Below, piece by piece: positions 29,918-38,259 of a stretch of DNA of 64,000 nt; position 1 is the first letter of the stretch; every line of letters starts with the position of its first letter. A model generated the notes under the pieces. That model searched no databases and was not told where the DNA came from. It worked only from the letters and a program-made list of their open reading frames with translations. The translations under genes and the position numbers were made by a program. Source of the stretch: Paenibacillus sp. BJ-4 (GTDB taxonomy: Bacteria > Bacillota > Bacilli > Paenibacillales > Paenibacillaceae); assembly GCF_020404765.1 (NCBI RefSeq), contig NZ_JAIVEM010000005.1:1-64000 (forward strand). Reading direction: 5' to 3'.

Positions 29918-30910
29918 TCATCCTTTCACAGGATCAAGAACCGGACTGTTGAAGGTCTCCTTTGCAGGCACATTTTCCAACTCAGCATCCAATTCAAGCA
30001 TACGCTTGAAAGAAGCAATGGATACCTCCACTTGATCATCGGTCGGTTCTTTGGTGGTCAGCAGTTGTAGCCATAGACCGGGGTAGCCCAAATAACGAAG
30101 TACCGGAATCTCCCGCATGGCATTGGTCAGCTTGAGAAATTCAAAGGAAAGGCCCAACACAATCGGAAGCAGCAGAAGCCGTTGTCCCATACGCTCCCAC
30201 AGATTATCATACGTAAACAGGGAATAGACGAGTACCCCGATAATCACAGTGAGCATAATAAAGCTGCTTCCGCAACGGTAATGCAGTCGGCTATATTTTT
30301 GCACGTTGGCTGGAGTTAATTCTTCCCCTGCTTCAAATGCAGTAATTACTTTATGCTCCGCACCGTGATATTGAAACAGGCGTTTGATCAATGGAGTTTG
30401 GGAAATGCCCCATAAATAAGCCAGCAGCAGAATCAGCTTAATAGCCCCTTCGGCTAGATTATGCAAAATCTGTTCGTGAAATAAATTTTTAAACAGGAAG
30501 TCTTCTACGACAACAGGAACGAGGGTTAACACAATTTTGCCGAACAAAAAGGATAAAATGCCGACCGCCGCCACACCAATGATCATACTTAGGCTCCAGC
30601 GGGATTCTTCTTTTTTCTTTTGTTCCGCACGTTCTTCTGGGTCGAGCTCATCATCTGCATAGGCATCGGCTGAATAATTCAAATGCTTGGTACCCTTGGC
30701 GCTGGAATCAATGATACTTACAATTCCCCGCAGCAACGGTATTTTACGAAATTTGGATACCCAGGATTGCTCTTTGCGTGGTACTTCCAAATATGTGATT
30801 TCGCCGGTTTTGCGGCGAACTGCCGTGACATTGACACGCTTGCCGCCGAACATGACACCTTCAATAACTGCCTGACCACCGTAACTTACAGGCTTGGATG
30901 CTTGTGACAA
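29918..30910 (-). CDS. yqhQ: DUF1385 membrane protein YqhQ
   Basis: A 330-residue membrane protein of family DUF1385. The N-terminal YGGQAVIEGVMFGG signature is followed by a soluble part, an acidic linker and about four membrane helices, with HGAEHKVITAFEAGE and YSRLHYRCGSSF as conserved His/Cys motifs. Function is unknown; in B. subtilis yqhQ also lies near yqhR and the efp region. I prefer the TTG at 30910 (behind AGAGGTG) over the GTG at 30919 that forms part of that ribosome site. It is divergent from yqhR across a 1-kb repeat-bearing gap. Confidence 0.9.
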   Translation of the reverse strand: MSQASKPVSYGGQAVIEGVMFGGKRVNVTAVRRKTGEITYLEVPRKEQSWVSKFRKIPLLRGIVSIIDSSAKGTKHLNYSADAYADDELDPEERAEQKKKEESRWSLSMIIGVAAVGILSFLFGKIVLTLVPVVVEDFLFKNLFHEQILHNLAEGAIKLILLLAYLWGISQTPLIKRLFQYHGAEHKVITAFEAGEELTPANVQKYSRLHYRCGSSFIMLTVIIGVLVYSLFTYDNLWERMGQRLLLLPIVLGLSFEFLKLTNAMREIPVLRYLGYPGLWLQLLTTKEPTDDQVEVSIASFKRMLELDAELENVPAKETFNSPVLDPVKG

Positions 30911-30993
30911 CCGTCTCACCTCTCTTTACACGTGCTTTTTTGTATATTGTATCGAATTTGGGAGGGAATATCTAGTTGCGGCAAATGGATAGG

Positions 30994-31146
30994 TGGAATA
31001 TAGAGCGCTCCAAGCTCGGATCATCCTTCCGATCGCTGTTATTCCCAGATTTTTTTGGATTGAATAAAAGATGTAGAGGTTAAAATCCGTGAATAAAGGC
31101 GAACGCTAGCGCTTCTTCAGGACGATTCCGAGCTTTCCGCTGCTAC
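30994..31146 (-). repeat. Dispersed intergenic repeat, copy 1 (about 150 bp)
   Basis: Read on the minus strand it begins GTAGCAGCGGAAAGCTCGG (31146 down), continues AATCGTCCTGAAGAAGCG, a roughly 70-bp AT-rich core, then AACAGCGATCGGAAGG, ATGATCCG and an end in GAGCGCTC near 30994. Both ends match copy 2. Its style is that of multi-copy intergenic repeats I recall in Paenibacillus genomes. Confidence 0.65.
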
Positions 31147-31427
31147 CCGCCTCTCGATTTGTTTTTGAGTGGGGGAGTAAAATCGTGTTTTAAACCTTTA
31201 TGAGAAGCATGTTGCTGCTCTAATGTGTGCTTTAATTCTTTTTATTTTTCCCTGTATTTGATGAATATGGAAATTGAATTCGTTATTCAGCTACAAGGCT
31301 TTTAGCCCCTTTTTAGCTTTTTCCGAATCTAAAGCATTTCGGTTGTGGAATATTTACGAGAGCGGTGTCCCCGTATTAAATTCCTTTATCAGATTTGTGA
31401 AAAGCCTGATATTACTAACCTTTAACC

Positions 31428-31628
31428 GTAACAAGTGATGTTTTTAAATTCGGCATGGCATTCTAGCAAAAAGTCAATTAGGACTGCCTTTACCATAACA
31501 AGCAGTGCATTGAAATTAGGCCCATCATTTCTGAGTGAGTACAGTTGGTTATACTAAAACTGTAACAAGTAATGTATTAAAAACTATTTTTAGACTCAGA
31601 GCTTTTGAGTATTGAATAATGGATGTAA
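31428..31628 (+). repeat. Degenerate tandem repeat with 67-bp spacing
   Basis: GTAACAAGTGATGTTTTTAA at 31428, ATAACAAGCAGTGCATTGAA at 31495 and GTAACAAGTAATGTATTAAA at 31562 are exactly 67 bp apart. The rest of each unit is too diverged to align with certainty; a possible earlier unit starts near 31361. Confidence 0.5.
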
Positions 31629-31679
31629 GTACGTCTCTTAACTAAGTCCGTCAAAGGAAAAAGTTAGCACAAGCGCATA

Positions 31680-31754
31680 AAGCAGCGGAGAGAACGGAAT
31701 CGTTCTGAAGAAGCGACAGCGATTCGGAAGAGTGATCCGTTCGCATAGCGACCA
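31680..31754 (+). repeat. Dispersed intergenic repeat, copy 2 (about 75 bp, inverted relative to copy 1)
   Basis: On the plus strand it reads AGCAGCGGAGAGAACGGAATC, then GTTCTGAAGAAGCGACAGCG, ATTCGGAAGAGTGATCCG, ending CGCATAGCGA. It matches both outer parts of copy 1 but lacks the 70-bp core. Confidence 0.65.
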
Positions 31755-31971
31755 CATGTGCACGTAGTCCAAGTCATCACCAATTCTCCACCACACCAGC
31801 CCACCATGTAACAAGAACTCACCACGTTTCAGTGTTAAACCCACTCCTTTGGAGCATACTACCTATCAAATTGGGAATACATGAATCCGACGCAAATGAA
31901 GCCTTTCCATTTGACAACAAGTACTTTTTTAGTGGAAATAAGCATTGCATCAGAAAAGGAGAGCAAAAGAT

Positions 31972-32556
31972 ATGAGTGAAACCTACTCTGTACCCAAGGT
32001 AAGGCATGATCAGGAGCAGTCTCGTGAATCTCAGGACCAACGTGACCATAACAATAACAGCATTAGGGGCAGACAACAGTCAGGTAAAATACATACCCCG
32101 CTCATTCCCTTCGCACTTGAGCTCGGTTTTTTTGCAGGTTTGCTCTGGGGATTGATACGCTGGCTATTTTATGCGTTGCACTTTACGGTAGTAGCGCCCG
32201 GTTTTTTGGCAGAGCCGTTTTTCAAGCATTCGTTCATGAAAACAACAGCGGGGCATCTGGTAGGCTTGCTGTTTTTTATCGCATTATCTGTTATAGCGTC
32301 ATTAATATACACATTGATGTTTCGCCGATTTAAGGGACCTATGCCCGGCATTGTCTACGGTCTGGTCTGGTGGGTTATTTTATTTGTATTAACGGGTCCC
32401 AAGCTCGGGATGATGAATCCTCCTTATCGGCTAACATGGAATTCCATATATACGGAAGTTTGCGTGTTTTTGCTGTGGGGGTTGTTTATCGGCTACACGG
32501 TTGCTGTGGAGTATACGGATGAAAGAATGCGCGAGCCTGAGAAAGCTGGGGACTGA
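31972..32556 (+). CDS. yqhR: Membrane protein YqhR
   Basis: A 194-residue membrane protein. The first 45 residues are hydrophilic and Gln/Arg-rich, followed by four predicted helices (about 50-70, 90-110, 122-142 and 155-175). The pattern and position upstream of the Xaa-Pro peptidase and efp match B. subtilis YqhR, whose function is unknown. ATG 31972 follows AAAAGGAGAG. The dehydroquinase gene aroQ, which lies between yqhR and the peptidase in B. subtilis, is missing here. Confidence 0.85.
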   Translation: MSETYSVPKVRHDQEQSRESQDQRDHNNNSIRGRQQSGKIHTPLIPFALELGFFAGLLWGLIRWLFYALHFTVVAPGFLAEPFFKHSFMKTTAGHLVGLLFFIALSVIASLIYTLMFRRFKGPMPGIVYGLVWWVILFVLTGPKLGMMNPPYRLTWNSIYTEVCVFLLWGLFIGYTVAVEYTDERMREPEKAGD

Positions 32557-32637
32557 ACGTAACAAAAACTTCTCAAGCGCCTATCCCCTGTGTTAAAATA
32601 GCATTTGGTTATTTGACAGAGGGGAGCGGAATGAAAG

Positions 32638-33711
32638 ATGAAGAATGACCGGGTGTTCAAGCTGCGGCAGGCGCTGGGCGAGCATAATCTGCGTGCTATG
32701 CTGATTACTAGCCCTGTCAACCGCCGATATTTGACAGGCTTCACAGGTTCGGCGGGTTATGTGCTGATCACGGAATCCCATAGCTACCTGCTAACCGACT
32801 TTCGTTATATGACGCAGGCGACCGAACAAGCTAAAGGATTTACGGTGGTGCAGCACGCTGCGCAGGTCATGGAAACAGTGAAAGAGTTGCTGTCCTCCCA
32901 TCAGATCAGTGAAACAGGCTTCGAGCAAGACGATGTATCTGTTGCTACGCATAAAGCTTACAGCGAAGATTTGTCGCCTCTTACGCTGGTTCCGGTGTCA
33001 GGCATAGTGGAGAAGTTGCGGGTGTACAAGGATGCAGAAGAGCTGGAAGTGATGCAGCGGGCAGCGGATTTGGCAGACGCCACATTTGCACACATTTTAC
33101 CTTACATCAAACCGGGTGTCAGCGAGCGTGAGCTGGATCTGGAAATGGAATTTTTTATGCGCAAGCAAGGAGCTACGTCTTCTTCATTTGACACGATTGT
33201 GGCATCCGGGGTTCGTTCCGCATTGCCTCATGGGGTAGCCAGTGCCAAGTTGGTACAAGCGGGCGAGCTGATTACGTTTGACTTTGGCGCATTGCTGGAT
33301 GGCTACTGTTCCGATCTGACTCGTACAGTAGCTACACAAGGGGATTTGGCGCCTCAGCTGCGTGAAATCTATGATATTGTGCTCAAAGCGCAGCTTCACG
33401 CACTGGAACATATTAAGCCTGGCATGACGGGCCGCGAAGCGGATGCGCTGACCCGCGATATCATTGCAAGTCATGGCTATGGAGACAATTTCGGACATAG
33501 TACAGGCCATGGTCTGGGTATGGAAGTTCATGAATCCACACGTCTGTCGAAGGCCAGTGATGATATACTGGAGCCGGGCATGGTTGTAACGGTCGAGCCA
33601 GGTATTTATGTACCAGGATTGGGCGGCGTGCGGATTGAGGATGATATCGTTATTACAGATAACGGCATCAAAGTATTAACACATTCAAGCAAAGAATTTA
33701 CAGTCGTTTAA
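32638..33711 (+). CDS. Xaa-Pro peptidase (aminopeptidase P family, YqhT-like)
   Basis: A 357-residue M24B metallopeptidase that cleaves the N-terminal residue from peptides with proline second. The N-terminal creatinase-like domain covers about 1-130. The pita-bread domain has the metal ligands Asp (FDFGALLDGYCSD), His (HSTGHGLGMEVHE), Glu (VTVEPGIY) and Glu (GVRIEDD). ATG 32638 lies behind GAGGGGAG at a rather long spacing. It is 33 bp upstream of efp on the same strand, as in Bacillus. Confidence 0.92.
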   Translation: MKNDRVFKLRQALGEHNLRAMLITSPVNRRYLTGFTGSAGYVLITESHSYLLTDFRYMTQATEQAKGFTVVQHAAQVMETVKELLSSHQISETGFEQDDVSVATHKAYSEDLSPLTLVPVSGIVEKLRVYKDAEELEVMQRAADLADATFAHILPYIKPGVSERELDLEMEFFMRKQGATSSSFDTIVASGVRSALPHGVASAKLVQAGELITFDFGALLDGYCSDLTRTVATQGDLAPQLREIYDIVLKAQLHALEHIKPGMTGREADALTRDIIASHGYGDNFGHSTGHGLGMEVHESTRLSKASDDILEPGMVVTVEPGIYVPGLGGVRIEDDIVITDNGIKVLTHSSKEFTVV

Positions 33712-33744
33712 TAACGATAACAGTCCTGTAGGAGGGGTATTTTA

Positions 33745-34302
33745 GTGATTAATGTTAATGATTTTAAAACAGGTTTGACCGTCGAGGTAGACGGAGATAT
33801 TTTTACGGTGCTGGACTTCCAACACGTAAAACCGGGTAAAGGTGCAGCGTTTGTACGCTCCAAGCTGAAAAACTTGCGTAACGGCAATACCGTTGAACGT
33901 ACATTCCGTGCGGGTGAGACGATTGGTCGTGCCCAAATCGAAAATCGTGGTGTATCTTACCTCTATGCAAGTGCAGATGATCATACATTCATGGACAACG
34001 AAACTTACGATCAGTTCACATTGTCCAGCGATCAGCTGAAATGGGAGCTTAATTTCCTGAAAGAAAATATGAATGTAAATATTGTCAGCTATAACGGAGA
34101 AATTCTGGGGATTAACCTGCCTACGAGCGTAGAGCTTAAAGTAGTTGAAACCGAACCGGGTATTAAAGGTAATACGGCTACAGGTGCTACTAAAAATGCC
34201 AAACTGGAAACAGGTCTGAATGTTCAGGTTCCTTTGTTCATTAACCAAGATGACGTATTGTTAATTGATACTCGTGACGGCAAATACATGTCTCGCGCAT
34301 AA
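33745..34302 (+). CDS. efp: Translation elongation factor P
   Basis: A 185-residue protein that rescues ribosomes stalled on polyproline. The N-terminal KOW-like domain bears Lys32 in [10 protein letters not shown], the position modified in many species; two OB domains follow. It starts at GTG 33745 behind AGGAGGGG. Bacillus EF-P is modified by 5-aminopentanolylation; no modification genes are adjacent. It is followed by a terminator. Confidence 0.98.
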   Translation: MINVNDFKTGLTVEVDGDIFTVLDFQHVKPGKGAAFVRSKLKNLRNGNTVERTFRAGETIGRAQIENRGVSYLYASADDHTFMDNETYDQFTLSSDQLKWELNFLKENMNVNIVSYNGEILGINLPTSVELKVVETEPGIKGNTATGATKNAKLETGLNVQVPLFINQDDVLLIDTRDGKYMSRA

Positions 34303-34321
34303 TTTTTTTCCAGTTTTTGGA

Positions 34322-34357
34322 ATCCTCTGTCCTTGTTAAGGGCAGGGGATATTTTTA
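34322..34357 (+). terminator. Terminator of efp
   Basis: ATCCTCTGTCC (34322-34332) pairs with GGGCAGGGGAT (34340-34350) with G-U pairs, followed by ATTTTT. Confidence 0.85.
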
Positions 34358-34380
34358 TAACGACTTATGTTTAAAAAACA

Positions 34381-34408
34381 TTGGCTCCGCATAGCACTTT
34401 CGTATTAT
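34381..34408 (+). promoter_or_regulatory. Promoter of the aspartokinase gene
   Basis: TTGGCT (34381-34386) and TATTAT (34403-34408) are separated by 16 bp. The roughly 90-base leader lacks the conserved parts of a lysine riboswitch. Confidence 0.5.
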
Positions 34409-34500
34409 ACTGTACTAAAGTTATGTCGCAGGATGTCACGTTCGAGTCGGTTGTGCCATCTCAAGGTTACATACTGTTGAGTCTGAGGGAGTGAATATCG

Positions 34501-35754
34501 TTGTCTTTGTATGTCATGAAATTCGGAGGCAGTTCCGTCGGTGATACGGAACGCATGAAACGCGTGGCAAAACGCGTTGTTGAGAAACAGAGTGAAGGGC
34601 ATCAATGTGTAGTGGTCGTTTCCGCAATGGGAGACACGACAGATGAACTGATTGACCAGGCCAAATTGCTGAATGAGCAGTTGCCTGCACGTGAGTTGGA
34701 TATGCTGATGACGACAGGTGAGCAAATTTCGATCGCATTGTTGTCAATGGCTATTCAGCAGTTGGGTCATGAAGCGGTATCGTTTACGGGATGGCAAGCT
34801 GGTTTCCGTACGGAATCTGACTTTGGTCGGGCACGAATTACGGACATTCAGCCTCAGCGTGTGCTGGATGCATTGAGCAGCAACAAGATTGTCGTTGTAG
34901 CCGGTTTCCAGGGGATGTCTGCTGAGGGAGACATTACGACGCTGGGACGTGGAGGTTCTGATACGACGGCGGTTGCGCTGGCGGCAGCGATCCAAGCCGA
35001 TGCATGCGAAATTTACACAGACGTAGACGGTATTTATTCTACAGACCCACGGATTGTGAAGGTTGCTCGTAAGCTGAAAGAAATTTCGTATGATGAAATG
35101 CTGGAATTAGCCAATCTAGGTGCGGCTGTGTTGCATCCCCGTGCGGTAGAATATGCCAAACATAATCGGGTACCGTTGATTGTGCGGTCCAGTTTTAACC
35201 ATAATGAAGGAACGGTCGTAAAGGAGGATGCAGTAATGGAGCAGGGCGTTGTAGTCAGTGGGATTGCATATGATAAAAATGTAGCAAGAATCAGCATTTT
35301 GGGCGTCGCCGATATCCCTGGTGTACTGGCAAAAGTATTCGGAACACTGGCGGCAGCCAAAATTGATGTAGATATTATTGTACAGAGCGGGGTTGAAGCT
35401 GGCAAAGCGGACTTCTCCTTTACAGTAGCTTTAACGGACTGTGAAGCAGCACTGAAGACGCTGGAAGGTATTCGCGGCGAGCTTCCATACCGTGAAGTGA
35501 CGTCTGAGGAAAACCTGGTGAAAGTATCCATTGTGGGCGCAGGCATGGTTAGCCATCCGGGGGTTGCGGCGCAAATGTTCTCCGTGTTGGCGGAGCAAGG
35601 CGTTAGTATTAAAATGGTAAGCACATCCGAAATTAAAGTATCGTGTGTCATTGAGGCTGGTAAGCTTCACGAGGTTATTCAGGCGCTGCACACAGCGTAC
35701 AACCTGGATACCGAGGAGCAAGCATTTGTGGGTGGACCGAAGGATCGTCGTTAA
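34501..35754 (+). CDS. lysC: Aspartate kinase
   Basis: A 417-residue monofunctional aspartokinase making aspartyl phosphate for lysine, threonine, methionine and diaminopimelate synthesis. KFGGSSVGD near the N-terminus is the kinase signature; two ACT domains occupy about 265-410. The class (about 410 residues, internal start possible for a beta subunit) resembles B. subtilis LysC (aspartokinase II, lysine-inhibited), but feedback specificity cannot be read. It starts at TTG 34501 behind GAGGGAG. Supplying diaminopimelate links it to spore cortex synthesis next to spoIIIA. A terminator follows. Confidence 0.93.
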   Translation: MSLYVMKFGGSSVGDTERMKRVAKRVVEKQSEGHQCVVVVSAMGDTTDELIDQAKLLNEQLPARELDMLMTTGEQISIALLSMAIQQLGHEAVSFTGWQAGFRTESDFGRARITDIQPQRVLDALSSNKIVVVAGFQGMSAEGDITTLGRGGSDTTAVALAAAIQADACEIYTDVDGIYSTDPRIVKVARKLKEISYDEMLELANLGAAVLHPRAVEYAKHNRVPLIVRSSFNHNEGTVVKEDAVMEQGVVVSGIAYDKNVARISILGVADIPGVLAKVFGTLAAAKIDVDIIVQSGVEAGKADFSFTVALTDCEAALKTLEGIRGELPYREVTSEENLVKVSIVGAGMVSHPGVAAQMFSVLAEQGVSIKMVSTSEIKVSCVIEAGKLHEVIQALHTAYNLDTEEQAFVGGPKDRR

Positions 35755-35837
35755 CAAAATTACTGTGTATAGGCACAGTGTAGTATACGTTTCCTATTTA
35801 TAGTTTTATAATCATAGAATATTGTGGTAGTAGGTTA

Positions 35838-35885
35838 AGAGGTTGTCCAACAGTATGAGTCTGACTGTGGGGCAGCCTCTTTTTG
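35838..35885 (+). terminator. Terminator of lysC
   Basis: AGAGGTTGTCC (35838-35848) pairs with GGGCAGCCTCT (35870-35880), with an inner ACAGT/ACTGT extension, and four T residues follow. The interval 35885-36055 has no convincing gene; a 74-codon minus frame there has no ribosome site. Confidence 0.85.
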
Positions 35886-36055
35886 CTGTAAATCTATCTT
35901 TTCTGCCCAAGGGTATCCCTTTGCCGACAAGGCTTTGAGATGCTCTTTTTTTATTTCTGGAAATAAAGCAATGGGGCTTGAACAAGTGAAGGAAAGGCCT
36001 GTTAAGTGCTGATAGAAGCATTGAAATTCTCGACTAGGTTTTCGATATATTTTCG

Positions 36056-36084
36056 GCATAAAAAGCGAGAGTCAGCCATAGACT
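36056..36084 (+). promoter_or_regulatory. Sigma-E-like promoter of spoIIIA
   Basis: GCATAAA (36056-36062), a 14-bp spacer and CATAGACT (36077-36084) resemble the sigma-E consensus (KMATATT, 13-15 bp, CATACAHT). This fits the known mother-cell expression of the operon. Confidence 0.6.
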
Positions 36085-36126
36085 TGTCTTAAAGAAAAAG
36101 GACAACTGTGAGGGGGCGGCATCGGT

Positions 36127-37122
36127 ATGGAATGGCTGGAGTTATTTCCCGAACCGTTGCACGGTATACTCGGAAAGCTTCCAGAAACGGTATTTAAGCA
36201 ACTGGAAGAAATTCGGGTCCGGGAAGGAAGACCGCTGGAAATTAACACAAATGGTGAACATCATTTTATAACATCTGCGGGTCGACTGACTTTGAACCAT
36301 GTGGAAGCCTATCATCCTAACCGGGAGGATGCCCATCGTTTGCTGGATTTTATCAGTAATCATTCCCTGTATACCATGGAAGAGGAGCTGCGCAAAGGCT
36401 TTATTACGATCCCCGGCGGTCATCGTATTGGGCTGGCGGGAAGAACCGTGCTTAGCAGGGGACGAGTGGAGCATTTGAGGGATATAAGCAGCTTTAATGT
36501 AAGAATTGCCCGAGCAATTCCTGGTATAGCTGATCGGATATTGCCTTATGTAGCGGATCAAAAGTTCGGGAAAATCCGGCATACCCTCATCTTATCCCCT
36601 CCTCAGCATGGCAAAACGACTCTGCTTAGGGACTTGGCTCGGCAGCTCAGCTACGGAGGGGTGGGAAGTAATGGAGGACGACGAAATGGACTCAAGGTAG
36701 GCATTATAGACGAACGTTCTGAAATTGCTGGCAGTCACAAGGGCATACCCGGATTTGATGTCGGACCTCGCACCGATGTATTGGATGGATGTCCAAAAGC
36801 AGAAGGTATGATGATGATGATTCGCTCGATGTCACCGGATGTGCTCATTGTCGATGAAATCGGGCGACCTGAGGATGCCGAGGCGGTGCGTGAAGCGCTT
36901 CATGCGGGCATCGCAATCATTGCCTCTGCACATGGCCGTGATGTAGCCGAAATGGCAACCCGCTCTGCTTTGGCCGGGCTAACTACAGGGCAGGAGCTAT
37001 TTCAGCTCTATGTCATGCTGGAGAGGACGAGCCGGGGCGTCTCCTTTCGGCTGGCAGATGCCAAGCAGCGTCGGCTGACACTGCCTGTAGATGGGCAGAA
37101 CGGGGGCATATCCTATGCTTAA
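36127..37122 (+). CDS. spoIIIAA: Stage III sporulation ATPase SpoIIIAA
   Basis: A 331-residue ATPase of the type II/IV secretion class, the motor of the SpoIIIA-SpoIIQ channel that connects mother cell and forespore. The Walker A region is PPQHGKTT at 158-165 (the usual first Gly is Ser) and Walker B is VLIVDEIG near 240. ATG 36127 follows GAGGGGGC. The last 8 bases overlap spoIIIAB. First gene of the eight-gene operon. Confidence 0.96.
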   Translation: MEWLELFPEPLHGILGKLPETVFKQLEEIRVREGRPLEINTNGEHHFITSAGRLTLNHVEAYHPNREDAHRLLDFISNHSLYTMEEELRKGFITIPGGHRIGLAGRTVLSRGRVEHLRDISSFNVRIARAIPGIADRILPYVADQKFGKIRHTLILSPPQHGKTTLLRDLARQLSYGGVGSNGGRRNGLKVGIIDERSEIAGSHKGIPGFDVGPRTDVLDGCPKAEGMMMMIRSMSPDVLIVDEIGRPEDAEAVREALHAGIAIIASAHGRDVAEMATRSALAGLTTGQELFQLYVMLERTSRGVSFRLADAKQRRLTLPVDGQNGGISYA

Positions 37123-37633
37123 GCTGCTGGGAGCCGCGTTGGTTATACTGGCTGCTACGCTGGCAGGCTGGCAGCGGGCAAGGCAGTTTGCGATGAGGCC
37201 GCGGCAGATCAGGGAGCTGATTCTCGCGCTGCAAAGACTGACCACCGAGGTATCCTACGGGGTGTCCCCGCTGCCGGATGCTTTCGCCAAGACGGGAGAG
37301 CCGCTGCGGGAACCGCTGCGAACCTTGTTTAAGCAAGCCTCACGCTGGATGCACCCCTCTTTTGGCCTGACCGCCAGGGAAAGCTTGCATAAAGCGATTG
37401 AAGATTCGTGGAGCCGTTCCTCTATGCAGCAGGCCGAGAAGGAGGCGATGCGGCAGCTTGCTTACAGCCTCGGAACCAGCGACCGTGAAGACCAGATCAA
37501 GCACATTGCGCTAACTATCCAACAGCTATCCCATGAAGAAGCGCAGGCGCAGGCAGATCAGGTGAGATACGAGCGCATGAGCAGAAGCCTGGGACTGCTG
37601 ATCGGAGCATTGATCGTCATTTTGATCTATTAG
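37115..37633 (+). CDS. spoIIIAB: Stage III sporulation protein SpoIIIAB
   Basis: A 172-residue membrane protein (171 in B. subtilis) with helices at both ends; the family resembles GspF-type platform proteins. The ATG at 37115 overlaps the spoIIIAA stop (ATGCTTAA) and has GGGGG upstream; the frame's earlier ATG at 37091 is unlikely. The local base composition is more GC-rich than its neighbours. Confidence 0.94.
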   Translation: MLKLLGAALVILAATLAGWQRARQFAMRPRQIRELILALQRLTTEVSYGVSPLPDAFAKTGEPLREPLRTLFKQASRWMHPSFGLTARESLHKAIEDSWSRSSMQQAEKEAMRQLAYSLGTSDREDQIKHIALTIQQLSHEEAQAQADQVRYERMSRSLGLLIGALIVILIY

Positions 37634-37645
37634 CGGGGTGCTCGA

Positions 37646-37849
37646 ATGAATTTAGAAGTGAACGCGATCTTCCAGATTGCCGGAATCGGCATTATCATCG
37701 CCATGATTCATACCGTACTTAAGCAAATGGGCAAAGAAGACATGGCCCATTGGGTAACGGTTATCGGTTTTGTTGTGGTGCTGTTCATGGTGGTGCGAAT
37801 GCTGGATAACCTTCTGCAAGAGATCAAATCAATCTTTCTTTTTCAGTAG
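37646..37849 (+). CDS. spoIIIAC: Stage III sporulation protein SpoIIIAC
   Basis: A 67-residue protein with two membrane helices, part of the mother-cell side of the SpoIIIA channel. Size and sequence (GIGIIIAMIHTVLKQMGKE) match the family. It begins 12 bp after spoIIIAB. Confidence 0.95.
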   Translation: MNLEVNAIFQIAGIGIIIAMIHTVLKQMGKEDMAHWVTVIGFVVVLFMVVRMLDNLLQEIKSIFLFQ

Positions 37850-37857
37850 GTGGATAC

Positions 37858-38247
37858 ATGGAAATCATTCAGGTGGTGGGATTTGCACTCATTGCCACAG
37901 TCCTCATTTTGGTCATTAAGGAACAGAAGCCGATGTTTGCCTTTTTAATTGCAACCGCTGCGGGAGTGGTGATCTTCTTGCTGCTGATTGGCAAGATCGG
38001 GTCCGTAATTGCCGTGCTTGAGCGGCTGGCGAGATCTTCAGGTATGGACATGATTTATTTTAAAACCGTACTGAAAATTATCGGAATTGCTTATATCGCC
38101 GAATTTGGAGCGCAGATCGTTCGGGATGCGGGGCAGGACGGCATTGCCTCCAAAATTGAGCTTACGGGAAAGGTACTCATTATGGTGCTTGCCATCCCGA
38201 TTATCAGCATTATTATTGACACGATTCTGAAGCTGATGCCCGCCTGA
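37858..38247 (+). CDS. spoIIIAD: Stage III sporulation protein SpoIIIAD
   Basis: A 129-residue protein with about four membrane helices, related to SpoIIIAC, and likewise a channel subunit. EFGAQIVRDAGQ near residue 80 is typical. Start at ATG 37858, eight bases after the spoIIIAC stop. Confidence 0.95.
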   Translation: MEIIQVVGFALIATVLILVIKEQKPMFAFLIATAAGVVIFLLLIGKIGSVIAVLERLARSSGMDMIYFKTVLKIIGIAYIAEFGAQIVRDAGQDGIASKIELTGKVLIMVLAIPIISIIIDTILKLMPA

Positions 38248-38259
38248 GGGGGTGATGCC

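Larger units (their letters stand above)
30911..31971. other. 1.06-kb gene-free interval between yqhQ and yqhR
   Basis: No credible open frame is present; the longest is 68-85 codons without ribosome sites. The interval holds two inverted, diverged copies of a GC-richer repeat (30994-31146 and 31680-31754) and, between them, AT-rich DNA with a weak 67-bp periodicity. The last 60 bases carry the yqhR ribosome site (AAAAGGAGAG). Confidence 0.7.

Noticed and set aside
31638-31844. 68-codon minus-strand frame in the repeat-rich gap
   Set aside because: It runs through the dispersed repeat and lacks a ribosome site.
34303-34500. Possible lysine riboswitch before lysC
   Set aside because: The leader is about 90 bases and lacks the conserved lysine-box core; only a terminator of efp and a promoter are seen.
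35835-36059. 74-codon minus-strand frame before spoIIIAA
   Set aside because: No ribosome site, ends inside the lysC terminator, no family resemblance.
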